NCBI GenBank assembly: GCA_016234365.1
Contig: JACRER010000003.1
Location: 31,567-95,566, forward strand
Source of the DNA: Elusimicrobiota bacterium
Lineage (GTDB): Bacteria > Elusimicrobiota > Elusimicrobia > Elusimicrobiales > UBA9959
Length of the DNA stretch: 64,000 nucleotides
Direction: 5' to 3'
The position numbers and the translations under genes were made by a program. Below are positions 51,071-59,684 of the stretch, one piece after another. The notes below the pieces were generated by a model. That model saw only the letters and a list, made by a program, of their open reading frames with translations. It made no database searches and had not been told where the DNA came from. Each line of letters begins with the position of its first letter. Within the stretch, counting starts at the first letter, position 1.

Positions 51071-51958
51071 CTAGTTCTGCACCTTTATTTTGCTGCCGTC
51101 CTTGAGGCCGTACAGGCCGAAGGTGACCACGTCCGCGCCTTCCGCCACACCGGAGATCTGCGTGAACTCGGCGGTCTTTATGCCGGTCTTCACCGGTACG
51201 CGCGCGGCCAGGGAGCCCGCCGCCGGGACGAAGACGTAATCTTTGCCTTCCTCGGCTACCACGGCGCCGGAGGGCACGGAGAGGGCGGAACCGCGGGAAG
51301 CGACGATGAGCCGCACCTCGGCGAACATGCCGGACTTAAGGCGGGCGTCGGAGTTGTCCACCAGCACTTCCACTACGGTGTTGCGCGAGCGGGAATCCAC
51401 CACGGGGCTGACGCGGTATACCTTGCCGTTGAAGGTCCTGTCCGGGAAAGCGTCCACCTTGATGACGGCGCTCTGGTCCCTGAAGACCTTGCCTATGTAC
51501 TGCTCGGGCACGTCCACCGCCACGCGCACCTGGCTCTGGTTGACCACCAGGGCTATGGGCGTCTGCGGCGTCACGTTGGCGCCGGAATCCTGGTAGACGC
51601 GGCCCACTACGCCCGTCAGCGTGGAGGGCACCGGGGCCGGCTCGTAGACGACTCCGGGCTCGTCGCGCTCCACCAGCGCCACGGGCTCGTCCTTTCGCAC
51701 CGGGTCGCCTTCCTTGAGCACGTTGCGCAGTAGTTTGCCGGCTATGCGCGGGTAGAGCGTGGCCTCGTCCAGGGCTTTAACGGAGCCGGTGAGCAGGATG
51801 TATTCCTGCAGGTTGCGCACGGCTGCTTTTTCCGTTTTCACCAGAAAGCGGTCCTTTTCCAGTTCGGCCAGGGCCGCCGCGTCCTTGTTCCTGCAGCCGG
51901 AGGCCAGGGCCGCCGCCGCGAGGACCAGAATTGCCAGGTTAAGTTTCATGTTTTTCAT
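51071..51958 (-). CDS. RND efflux periplasmic adaptor (membrane fusion protein, lipoprotein)
   Basis: MKNMKLNLAILVLAAAALASGCRNKD; GSVKALDEATLYPRIAGKLLRNVLKEGDPVRKDEPVALVERDE; start moved to MKNM. Confidence 0.93.
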   Translation of the reverse strand: MKNMKLNLAILVLAAAALASGCRNKDAAALAELEKDRFLVKTEKAAVRNLQEYILLTGSVKALDEATLYPRIAGKLLRNVLKEGDPVRKDEPVALVERDEPGVVYEPAPVPSTLTGVVGRVYQDSGANVTPQTPIALVVNQSQVRVAVDVPEQYIGKVFRDQSAVIKVDAFPDRTFNGKVYRVSPVVDSRSRNTVVEVLVDNSDARLKSGMFAEVRLIVASRGSALSVPSGAVVAEEGKDYVFVPAAGSLAARVPVKTGIKTAEFTQISGVAEGADVVTFGLYGLKDGSKIKVQN

Positions 51959-51978
51959 AGGTTTTCCTTGAAGTACTC

Positions 51979-53844
51979 TTATTCGCCCAGGGCCCATTTC
52001 AGCTGCGCGTCCGCGGAGCAGGCGTCGTGCTGGGCCTGGTTGTAAAGGGTCTGCGCCCGGTTGAGGGCGAGGGTGGCGTCGTTGAGGTCCAACTGGCCGG
52101 CCAGGCCGTTCTTGAAGCGCACTTCGGTGGCGGCCAGCGCCTTGTGCGCCTGCTCCACCGCGGTGCCCTGGGAGTCCAGCCGCTCGGAGGCCTCTTTCAT
52201 GGACAACCAGGCCTTCTTGACGTCTATCTTTATCTTGCGCTCCAGTTCGCGCAGGTTGGTGTCGGCGATGCCTTCCTGCAGTTTGGCCTGGCGGGTGCGG
52301 GAGCTTACCGAGCCGCCGGAGAACAGCGGCAGAGCCAGCCGCACGCCCGCGGTGGTGCTCCAGGTGCGGTCAGGGCTCTGCGCGAAACCGGATTCCCTGG
52401 AACCGTAGTACTGGCGCGAGGCGTAGGCGCTCAGGTAAGGGAAGTGGCCGGCCCGCTCTATGCTGACCATTTCATGGTAAAGGTCGCGCTGGTAGCGCAT
52501 GTTGCGGTAATCCGGGCGGGCGGCCAGGGCCGCGGCATAGAGGCCGCTTATGTCCCCGGGGACGCGGCGGCCGCAGTTGAAGCCGTCGGTCAGGTCTATC
52601 TCCGCCTCGGGATCCATGCCTATGAGGTTCTTGAGTTCCACCAGGCCTATCTCGTAGAGGTTCTGCGCCTGCGTCAGCGCCGGTTCCGTGTTGGAAACCT
52701 CCACTTTCTGGCGCAGCATGGCCAGGTCGCTGGCTATGCCTTGCTTATACTGCGCCTCTATGGTGGCCAGGTGCTGGCGGGCCAGGTCCAAGGATTCCTT
52801 CTGCACCCCGGCCATGGCCTTCGCCAGCAGCACGGAATAATAGACCTGCTTTACCGAGCGGGCCACTGCCTTCTGTGCGGTCTTGAGCTGTTCGCCGCTG
52901 GCGTTGGAGTAGATAGAGGCCATCTTTATGCCGGTGGAGACCTTGCCGCCGGCCCAGAGTACCTGGTTTACGTCCAGCGAGCCGGTGTAAATATTGGCGT
53001 CCTTGGCCCCGAGGATGGCGGCATTGGGCTTGTCCAGGTAGCGGGTCCAGGCCAGGGAAACCGAGGCCTGGGGGAAGACGCTGCCCCAGTATTCGCGCAC
53101 CCTTTCCTTATATATGCGGCGGGTTTCCTCCGCGGTCACCACGGACGCGTTGCTTTTGAGGGCCGCGTTCACGGCCCCGTCCAGCGTCAGTGCCTGCGGG
53201 GCGGCCGAGGCGAGCAGCGGCGTGAGCAGCAGTATGGCCAGCACGACCTTCATGTTCCTGGCGCCGGCCGTTATCAGGCGGGCAAGCCGGCCGGGCAGGT
53301 CCTTCTGCAGGCTGGCTACGCCGTTCTCGCGGGCCTCCACCATGAAATAGGTTATCACGGCGCTTATCATGTGCAGGATGTTCTCGGAGCCGCGGTGGGG
53401 GAGGTTTTCCCTGTCCAGCATGGCCTTCAGCGTTTTGCGGTTGCGCTGCTTGAGGTCCCTCGCCATGGAGGCCAGCACGCCCTGCTCGGGGGAGGCCATG
53501 ATCTTCAGGGCGCACTTGGGCATGTCCGGGTAGCGCTTGATGAAGTCCAGGTGGTTGGAAAATATTTTTTCGAGTTTCTGTTCCAGCGTGAAGCCGGGCG
53601 TCTCTATGGCGACGTTGATCTCCTTGATGTGCTTGGTGCCCTCTATGAAGGCGGCCTTGATTAGTTCGTCCTTGTCCTTGAAGTAGTAGTAGAGGACCGG
53701 CTTGGTGATGCTGAGCTTGGCCGAGATCTCCCGCATGGAGACGGCGTCGGGGCCTCTTTCGGCCATCAGGATGGTGGCCGTCTCGAGGATGCGCTGGCGG
53801 GTCTTGTCGCCTTTGGTTATCTTGGGTGTGTTTTTTGGTTTCAT
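51979..53844 (-). CDS. TetR-family regulator continuous in frame with a TolC-family outer membrane efflux protein
   Basis: aa 1-197 TetR (RILETATILMAERGPDAVSMREISAKLSITKPVLYYYFKDKDELIKAAF); aa 198 onward MKVVLAILLLTPLLASAAPQALTLDGAVNAALKSN, signal peptide plus TolC fold. Internal ATG at 53253. Confidence 0.9.
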   Translation of the reverse strand: MKPKNTPKITKGDKTRQRILETATILMAERGPDAVSMREISAKLSITKPVLYYYFKDKDELIKAAFIEGTKHIKEINVAIETPGFTLEQKLEKIFSNHLDFIKRYPDMPKCALKIMASPEQGVLASMARDLKQRNRKTLKAMLDRENLPHRGSENILHMISAVITYFMVEARENGVASLQKDLPGRLARLITAGARNMKVVLAILLLTPLLASAAPQALTLDGAVNAALKSNASVVTAEETRRIYKERVREYWGSVFPQASVSLAWTRYLDKPNAAILGAKDANIYTGSLDVNQVLWAGGKVSTGIKMASIYSNASGEQLKTAQKAVARSVKQVYYSVLLAKAMAGVQKESLDLARQHLATIEAQYKQGIASDLAMLRQKVEVSNTEPALTQAQNLYEIGLVELKNLIGMDPEAEIDLTDGFNCGRRVPGDISGLYAAALAARPDYRNMRYQRDLYHEMVSIERAGHFPYLSAYASRQYYGSRESGFAQSPDRTWSTTAGVRLALPLFSGGSVSSRTRQAKLQEGIADTNLRELERKIKIDVKKAWLSMKEASERLDSQGTAVEQAHKALAATEVRFKNGLAGQLDLNDATLALNRAQTLYNQAQHDACSADAQLKWALGE

Positions 53845-53851
53845 ATAAAAC

Positions 53852-53865
53852 TTACCTACCGGTAA
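53852..53865. promoter_or_regulatory. Candidate TetR operator between promoter and TetR start codon
   Basis: ttacctaccggtaa imperfect palindrome; on the minus strand it lies between TATAAT (near 53872-53878) and the ATG at 53844. Confidence 0.6.
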
Positions 53866-54017
53866 ATAGAATTATAGCAGACCGGGTCCGCGCTGGTCAA
53901 GGCCTGGCGGCGGGGCCAAAGGGCCCAGGCGGGGATGGGTCTTTTTATTGTTTTTTTTTAGGCCCCCCGTCCCTGTTGCTTTTGGTCAAATGTATATAGA
54001 ATAATTACGTTGTCTTA

Positions 54018-54118
54018 GCCCTTGTAATCCCCCGAACAGGCGGGGGAGCATCCACCGGCGGGCCTTAACCCGCTGTAACCAGGGGAAACGGAAATAGTAT
54101 TTTCGTTTCTCTTTTTTT
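54018..54118 (+). ncRNA. Candidate structured leader RNA or small RNA ending in an intrinsic terminator
   Basis: Two strong hairpins (tcccccg-aacagg-cggggga; gcggg-ccttaa-cccgc), possible closing stem cccttg/cagggg, then gaaacggaaatagtattttcgtttc plus T-tract, 22 nt before ATG at 54140. Confidence 0.5.
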
Positions 54119-54139
54119 ATTTGGGCGAACGTGGACAAA

Positions 54140-55036
54140 ATGAAAAAAAACCTGATCTCCTCCCTGATCCTTACGGCCTTCTGTGCCGTTGCCGTTTGTG
54201 CGCAGGAAAGCCTGCAGGTGGACCCCCGCATAATCGGCGGCGGCCCCTTCTCCGACCCGGCTTTCCAGGATTTCATGGAGACCGGCAACGGTTACCTGGT
54301 TTCTGCCAACACGAACAAGATCCGCACCGACTTCAGCGATTTCCGCGACTCTCCCATAACCCAGGCCGCCCCGACGCTGAAGAACCCCGTGACGCAGGCC
54401 GCCAAGCCGGCCGCGCCCGCGGGGCAGCCGGCGGTGAAAAACGGCTCGCCGGCGCTTCCCGCCGGGCACTACAAGGTCACCTTCGCCGGAGAAAGCGGGC
54501 CCGTGGGTTCTTTTGTCTGGCCGCTGGGAGAAGGCACGCGCCGCTACGCCCGGGAGTACGTGTTCATGAGCGTGACCCCTGCCGACAAGGACTACTCGAA
54601 ACTTCTGCCCAAACTGGAAGCCGAGGCCGGCTTCCGTTTCGCCGGGGAAAAGACCTTTTACTCGCGCAATTCCAAGCGCACCGTGGTGCTGGGCTGGGCG
54701 CCCGCCGCGAACCTGATAAAGATCACCGGCATGAAAGGCGTGCGCAGCGCCGCCATAGAAAAAAAGGGCGCCGGCATCCCGCTGCGGACCAAGGTGCGCT
54801 TTACCCTGAAGGTGCCGTACCAGAACCGGCCCAACGAATTCGTGCCTGACTTCCTCAAGCGCCTGTCCGACGAGGGCGGCTTTACGGCCGGGGCGTGGTT
54901 CCGCCTGCCCCAGAAGGGCGCGGATACCAAGTTCAGCGTCTTCGACGTCACCGGCACGCTCCCGGTGGATATGATCTCCAACCTGTCCCGCTCTCCGTTC
55001 GTGGCTTCCGTCGAATTCAACGACGCGTCGCTCTGA
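54140..55036 (+). CDS. Hypothetical secreted protein
   Basis: MKKNLISSLILTAFCAVAVCAQES signal peptide; start may be GTG 54131. Confidence 0.75.
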   Translation: MKKNLISSLILTAFCAVAVCAQESLQVDPRIIGGGPFSDPAFQDFMETGNGYLVSANTNKIRTDFSDFRDSPITQAAPTLKNPVTQAAKPAAPAGQPAVKNGSPALPAGHYKVTFAGESGPVGSFVWPLGEGTRRYAREYVFMSVTPADKDYSKLLPKLEAEAGFRFAGEKTFYSRNSKRTVVLGWAPAANLIKITGMKGVRSAAIEKKGAGIPLRTKVRFTLKVPYQNRPNEFVPDFLKRLSDEGGFTAGAWFRLPQKGADTKFSVFDVTGTLPVDMISNLSRSPFVASVEFNDASL

Positions 55037-55054
55037 GCCCGCGGCACGCCCGCT

Positions 55055-55082
55055 AAAGGCCGCCTTCCGGCGGCCTTTTCGT
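55055..55082 (+). terminator. Intrinsic terminator
   Basis: aaaggccgccttccggcggccttttcg. Confidence 0.75.
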
Positions 55083-55114
55083 TTCCGGTCCTCTAAAAAG
55101 TTATAATTCATTTC

Positions 55115-55909
55115 ATGGACGAACACAGACATTCGCGCGATAACCACCATCCCAAGCCGCGCAAGGGTTACCGCGTGGCGTTCCTGCTGGCTTTCTCCGC
55201 CGGGCTTCTGGCTGAAATGCTCATCTTCATGCACGCGCAGATGCGCGAGATCTCCATGCTGCTCAAGGAGGATTTCCGCATAGTCGTGGTGCGCGATGAG
55301 AAGTCCCGCGAGACCGCAGAGGCCGTTGGCACGGCGCTGGCCGCCATAAAAGGGACCAGGCAGGCCGTCTTTATAAGCCGGCAGGACCGGCTGGCGCGCC
55401 TGAAATCCGAGGAGCCAGACCTGGTGGCTTCGGTGCTGCCGCCAGGCACCAACCCCATGCCCGACACCTGGGAAGTTTCCATAGACGAGAACACGCTGGG
55501 CGACATCAACGGCTGGACCGACGCGGCCTGGCGCATCAGCGGCGTGGGAGACATAAAGTACAAGCCGCTGGAAGCTTACGCCGTAATGCATTCTCTTTTC
55601 TACGGGCACCTGATAACGCTGGCGCTCGCGCTGGCTTTCCTGGCGTTCATGCTGATGGCCGCGATGGTGCTGACCCACGGCCACACGCCGGCGGGCCTCG
55701 CCGCCTCGCTTGGCGCCGATAAGTTCTGGTTCCTGGCCGGCGGCGGCGGCGCCGCGGCCTCCGCGCTGGCCGCCTACGCCGTGGTTTACCCCGTGAAATA
55801 CCTCAGCCCCGTCTGGGTCTGGCCCAGCCCCGTCTGGCAGGCCGCCGTGGTGGCCTCGGGCGCGCTGGCCGGCTGGGTGTTATGCCAATGGAAAAACGCC
55901 CGCTCCTGA
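55115..55909 (+). CDS. ftsX: FtsX-like cell division permease protein
   Basis: N-terminal TM, extracytoplasmic domain, C-terminal TM helices; overlaps the EnvC-like gene as in ftsX-envC operons. Confidence 0.7.
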   Translation: MDEHRHSRDNHHPKPRKGYRVAFLLAFSAGLLAEMLIFMHAQMREISMLLKEDFRIVVVRDEKSRETAEAVGTALAAIKGTRQAVFISRQDRLARLKSEEPDLVASVLPPGTNPMPDTWEVSIDENTLGDINGWTDAAWRISGVGDIKYKPLEAYAVMHSLFYGHLITLALALAFLAFMLMAAMVLTHGHTPAGLAASLGADKFWFLAGGGGAAASALAAYAVVYPVKYLSPVWVWPSPVWQAAVVASGALAGWVLCQWKNARS

Positions 55910-57045
55910 CGCTCCTGCTCCTCCTGGCGCTCATAGGCCCGGCTCCCGCCGCGGCCCAGGGTTTCGTGGAGTCCAAAAAAAAGAATCTCGAAGAGATCAG
56001 CCGCCAGCTCGAGGATAAGAAGAAGGAACTGGACCAGTACCGCGCCGAGGAAGAGCGCATCCAGGCCGAGATAGCCGGCCTCAAGAAGGAAGAGAAACAG
56101 ACCACCGTGCGCAGGCAGGAACTGGAGGGGCAGCTGGATAAGTCCCGCGCCCGCTCCGGCGAGGCGCGCCAGAAATACGACGCGCTGGAGAGGTCCCGCA
56201 AGGAACTCGCCGGGGACATTACCGGCGAACTGGTGATGTTCTCGCTCCAGAAAGATTTTTACTACCCCTACTACGGCCTGCGAGACCTGTCCAAGGACAT
56301 GCTCATGCGCTCGGCCATGCTTAACAAGCGCGCCCTCCTGGCCAAGATCAAGGGCGAGAGCGCCCGGGTGAACAAAGACCTCACCGAACTCCGGGCCCGG
56401 GGCCTGGAGCTCCGCGCCAGGGAAGAATTGCTGGCCAAGCAGAGCAGCGCCCACAAGAACCTGGTGCGCAGCAAGCAGGGCGAGCTGGAAAAGACGCGCG
56501 AGCAGCAGGCCAAGCTGGAGCGGGAACTGGACAACCTGCAGGCCGCCGCGCAGGGCCTGACGCGGCTGGTCAAGAAACTTCAGAAGCAGGCGCCTTACCG
56601 CAGCAACGAAGGGGCCGCCGAGCTGCCCATCGCCAGGGGCTCCATGGCCTGGCCGGCGCACGGCAAGGTTATCAGCCGCTTCGGCCGCGAAGATATCCCC
56701 GGCCTCAAGACCTGGATAGTCCGCGAGGGCATCCGCATCGCCACCCTGGACGGGGCTCCCGTCACGGCCGCGCTGGGCGGCAAGGTCATCTACGCGGGCC
56801 CGTTCCGCACCTACGGCAACGTGGTCATAGTGGACCATGAGAAGGGCTTTTTCACCATCTACGGGCTGCTCAGCCGCATAGACGCGGCCAAGGGGCAGGC
56901 GGTGCTGCCCGGCAGCCTGCTGGGCCTGGCCGGCGAGGATACGCAGGCCGTCAGTTCCGGCAAGAAATCCCCAGGCAGCGCCGTCTATTTCGAGATCCGC
57001 AAGGGTGACCGGGCCCTGGACCCCCTTAAGTGGCTTAAAAATTAG
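55882..57045 (+). CDS. EnvC-like murein hydrolase activator (coiled coil plus M23/LytM domain)
   Basis: Signal peptide, long coiled coil, then MAWPAHGKVISRFGRE...GIRIATLDGAPVTAALGGKVIYAGPFRTYGNVVIVDHEKGFFTIYGLL. Confidence 0.9.
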   Translation: MPMEKRPLLTLLLLLALIGPAPAAAQGFVESKKKNLEEISRQLEDKKKELDQYRAEEERIQAEIAGLKKEEKQTTVRRQELEGQLDKSRARSGEARQKYDALERSRKELAGDITGELVMFSLQKDFYYPYYGLRDLSKDMLMRSAMLNKRALLAKIKGESARVNKDLTELRARGLELRAREELLAKQSSAHKNLVRSKQGELEKTREQQAKLERELDNLQAAAQGLTRLVKKLQKQAPYRSNEGAAELPIARGSMAWPAHGKVISRFGREDIPGLKTWIVREGIRIATLDGAPVTAALGGKVIYAGPFRTYGNVVIVDHEKGFFTIYGLLSRIDAAKGQAVLPGSLLGLAGEDTQAVSSGKKSPGSAVYFEIRKGDRALDPLKWLKN

Positions 57046-57115
57046 ATATAATTTTTGTATATAAGGCGGCGGCCCTGCGGCTGCCGTCGTTCGCCTTTTT
57101 CAGCCGGGAGCTTCA

Positions 57116-58393
57116 ATGAAGAATCTACGCAAGTTGGCGCTGGTAACCTTATCCGCACTGGTCATAGGGGCGGTCTTCCCCTACGTTAATTTCGCGCTGG
57201 ACAATACCTACCAGCAGCTTAAGGTCATAGTGGACGTGCTGGAGCTCATCAAGGACAGTTACGTAGAGCAGATAGACCCCCAGAAGCTGGTTTACGGCGC
57301 CGCCCGCGGCATGGTAGAGGAACTGGACGATTTCTCGCAGTTCATGGAGCCGGACGTTTACGACCGCGTCAAGAGCGATACCGAAGGCGAATTCGGCGGC
57401 ATCGGCATCCGCGTGGACTCCAAGGACGGCTGGCTCACCGTGGTGACCCCGCTGCCCAATACCCCCGCTTTCCGCGCGCAGATGATGCCCGGAGACAAGA
57501 TCATAAAAATAGAGGGCGTCACCACCAAGGACCTCATTATAGACGAGGCCATCAAGAAGCTGCGCGGCAAGCCCGGCACCCAGGTGAAGATAACCACCGC
57601 CCGCGAGCCCGAGGAAAAGGGCGCCGAGTGGATAACGAAGGACATCACCCTCACGCGCGAGCTGATAAAGGCCGAGAACGTGAAGTGGCGCATGCTCGAC
57701 AATAAGACCGGGTACATCAAGATAGTGGAGTTCACCGGCCACTGCACCGAGAATTTCTCCAAGGCCATCGCCGAGCTCAAGGGCAAAGGCATGGAGTCGC
57801 TGGTACTGGACCTGCGCTACAACCCGGGCGGCCTGCTGTCGGCCGCCGTGGACATTTCCAAGATGTTCATGAACGACAACAAGATGATAGTCTTCACCAA
57901 GGGCCGCAAGCCGGAGAACTACCAGGAATTCCGCGCCAATGGCACGGCCGCCTACGAGACGCTGCCGATGGTGATCCTGGTGAACCGGTATTCCGCCTCG
58001 GCCAGCGAGATCGTGGCGGGCGCCATGCAGGACAATAAACGCGCCGTCATCATAGGCGAGCGCTCGTTCGGCAAGGCCAGCGTGCAGAGCATGATCCCGC
58101 TGTCCGATAAATCGGCGCTGCGGCTGACGATAGCCAAGTATTACACGCCCAGCGGCAAGTCCATCCAGCACGACGAGAAGAACGAGCACGGCGGCATCTC
58201 CCCCGACATCGAAGTGAAGGTGCCGGTGGAGACCGAGAAAAAGCTTATCCAGCAGGCCGACGAGATCTATTTCCCCGGCAAGGACGACAAGGACGGCAAG
58301 AAAAAGGACCTGGTCCGCGACGAAGTAGTGGAGCGCGCCATGGAACTGCTGAAAGCGCGCGAAGTGCTGGGTAACCTCAAGCCCGGCAAATAG
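57116..58393 (+). CDS. ctpA: C-terminal processing peptidase (S41 family)
   Basis: GIGIRVDSKDGWLTVVTPLPNTPAFRAQMMPGDKIIKIEG PDZ; LVLDLRYNPGGLLSAAVDIS; VNRYSASASEIVAGAMQDNKRAVIIGERSFGKASVQ. Confidence 0.95.
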   Translation: MKNLRKLALVTLSALVIGAVFPYVNFALDNTYQQLKVIVDVLELIKDSYVEQIDPQKLVYGAARGMVEELDDFSQFMEPDVYDRVKSDTEGEFGGIGIRVDSKDGWLTVVTPLPNTPAFRAQMMPGDKIIKIEGVTTKDLIIDEAIKKLRGKPGTQVKITTAREPEEKGAEWITKDITLTRELIKAENVKWRMLDNKTGYIKIVEFTGHCTENFSKAIAELKGKGMESLVLDLRYNPGGLLSAAVDISKMFMNDNKMIVFTKGRKPENYQEFRANGTAAYETLPMVILVNRYSASASEIVAGAMQDNKRAVIIGERSFGKASVQSMIPLSDKSALRLTIAKYYTPSGKSIQHDEKNEHGGISPDIEVKVPVETEKKLIQQADEIYFPGKDDKDGKKKDLVRDEVVERAMELLKAREVLGNLKPGK

Positions 58394-58398
58394 CCCTT

Positions 58399-58489
58399 GG
58401 GGTCAGGTCTTGATTTTTAGCGCTGTGGGTCTATTCTCCCGCTGAAAGATCAAGCCGTGGCCCCGTGCTAAAAATCAAGACCTGACCCC
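58399..58489. repeat. Inverted repeat element (arms GGGGTCAGGTCTTGATTTTTAGC) between ctpA and tsaD
   Basis: Perfect 23-nt arms 58399-58421 and 58467-58489, 45-nt spacer. Confidence 0.9.
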
Positions 58490-58491
58490 TA

Positions 58492-59532
58492 ATGAGAATA
58501 CTCGCTTTCGAGACCACCTGCGACGAAACCTCGGCGGCCGTGCTTGAGGGGCGGGTGTTGCGCTCTAATTCCGTTTTTTCGCAGATAAAACTCCATCGTA
58601 AATACAGCGGCGTAGTGCCCGAGCTCGCCAGCCGGGCCCACCTTGAAAAGATACCTTTCGTACTGGCCGGCGCGCTGGGCGCGGCCGGCGTGCGCGTCCC
58701 GCTGCGCCCCGGGGTCTTCGACGCGGTAGCGTTTTCGCGCGGGCCCGGGCTGCCCGGAGCGCTGATGGTGGGCCGGGTGGCCGCCGAGGCCGCGGCCCGG
58801 CTTTGCGGTGCGCCGCTTATAGGGGTGAGCCATCTGGAAGGCCACCTGCTGGCCTGTGAGTTCGAGGGGGGGCGCGTGAAGCGGCCCCTGGAGTTCCCGT
58901 TGCTGGCGCTGATAGTTTCGGGCGGCCACACGGAGATGTGGCACGCGCGCGGCTACGGCGACTACCGGGTACTGGGCCGCACGCGCGACGACGCCGCGGG
59001 CGAGGCTTTCGACAAGGTGGCCAAGCTGCTGGGCCTGCCGTATCCGGGCGGCCCGTCCGTGGAGAAGGAAGCCGCCAAGGCCCGAGGAAAAGGCCCTGTT
59101 TTTCCCCGGCCGTACATGCCGGGAACAAGGGATTTTTCTTTCAGCGGGCTTAAGACGGCCGTCAGTTACTACCTGGCCGGCAAGCTGGGGCAGGATTTTT
59201 ACAAGCGCAAGCTGAGGCTGCCGGCGCGCGAGAGCGCGCAGGTCTGCCAGGCCTTCCAGGAGGCCGTGGCCGGGACGCTGGTGAGGAAAGCCGAGGAAGC
59301 CGCGGCCGAATTGGGGCTTAAGCGCATAGCGGTGGGAGGCGGGGTTTCCGCCAACGGCGCGCTGCGCGCGGCTTTCGGCGGGTTGAAAGGCTTCGAGGTA
59401 CGGTTTTCAGAGAAGGCTTACTGCTCCGACAACGCGGCCATGGTGGCGCTGTGCGCGCTGCGGCGGCTGGAGGCGGGAAAGTTCGCCAACAGCCTGCGCG
59501 TGGCCCCGGAGCTGGACCAGCCCGGCTGGTGA
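58492..59532 (+). CDS. tsaD: tRNA N6-adenosine threonylcarbamoyltransferase TsaD
   Basis: ILAFETTCDETSAAVLEG, GPGLPGALMVG, GVSHLEGHLLA, LIVSGGHTEMWHARG, FDKVAKLLGLPYPGGPSVE, AVGGGVSANGALR. Confidence 0.97.
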   Translation: MRILAFETTCDETSAAVLEGRVLRSNSVFSQIKLHRKYSGVVPELASRAHLEKIPFVLAGALGAAGVRVPLRPGVFDAVAFSRGPGLPGALMVGRVAAEAAARLCGAPLIGVSHLEGHLLACEFEGGRVKRPLEFPLLALIVSGGHTEMWHARGYGDYRVLGRTRDDAAGEAFDKVAKLLGLPYPGGPSVEKEAAKARGKGPVFPRPYMPGTRDFSFSGLKTAVSYYLAGKLGQDFYKRKLRLPARESAQVCQAFQEAVAGTLVRKAEEAAAELGLKRIAVGGGVSANGALRAAFGGLKGFEVRFSEKAYCSDNAAMVALCALRRLEAGKFANSLRVAPELDQPGW

Positions 59533-59533
59533 G

Positions 59534-59619
59534 GGGGACGTTCTTAACTATTGGACTATTTGCGCTCACTACCGGCTTAGGCCCGGAATGGCAATAGTCC
59601 AATAGTTAAGAACGTCCCC
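59534..59619. repeat. Inverted repeat element (arms GGGGACGTTCTTAACTATTGGACTATT) after tsaD
   Basis: Perfect 27-nt arms 59534-59560 and 59593-59619, 32-nt spacer. Confidence 0.92.
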
Positions 59620-59684
59620 GAAACAAAAGCTTAACAATCGCGCGGTATATTTATAAGTATCAGGACGGTTGAGTTTCAGAACGA

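Noticed and set aside
54018-54118. Assignment of the leader to a known riboswitch class (c-di-GMP, yybP-ykoY, ZTP, fluoride)
   Set aside because: Compared from memory; conserved core nucleotides of these classes are not convincingly present, so left as unclassified.
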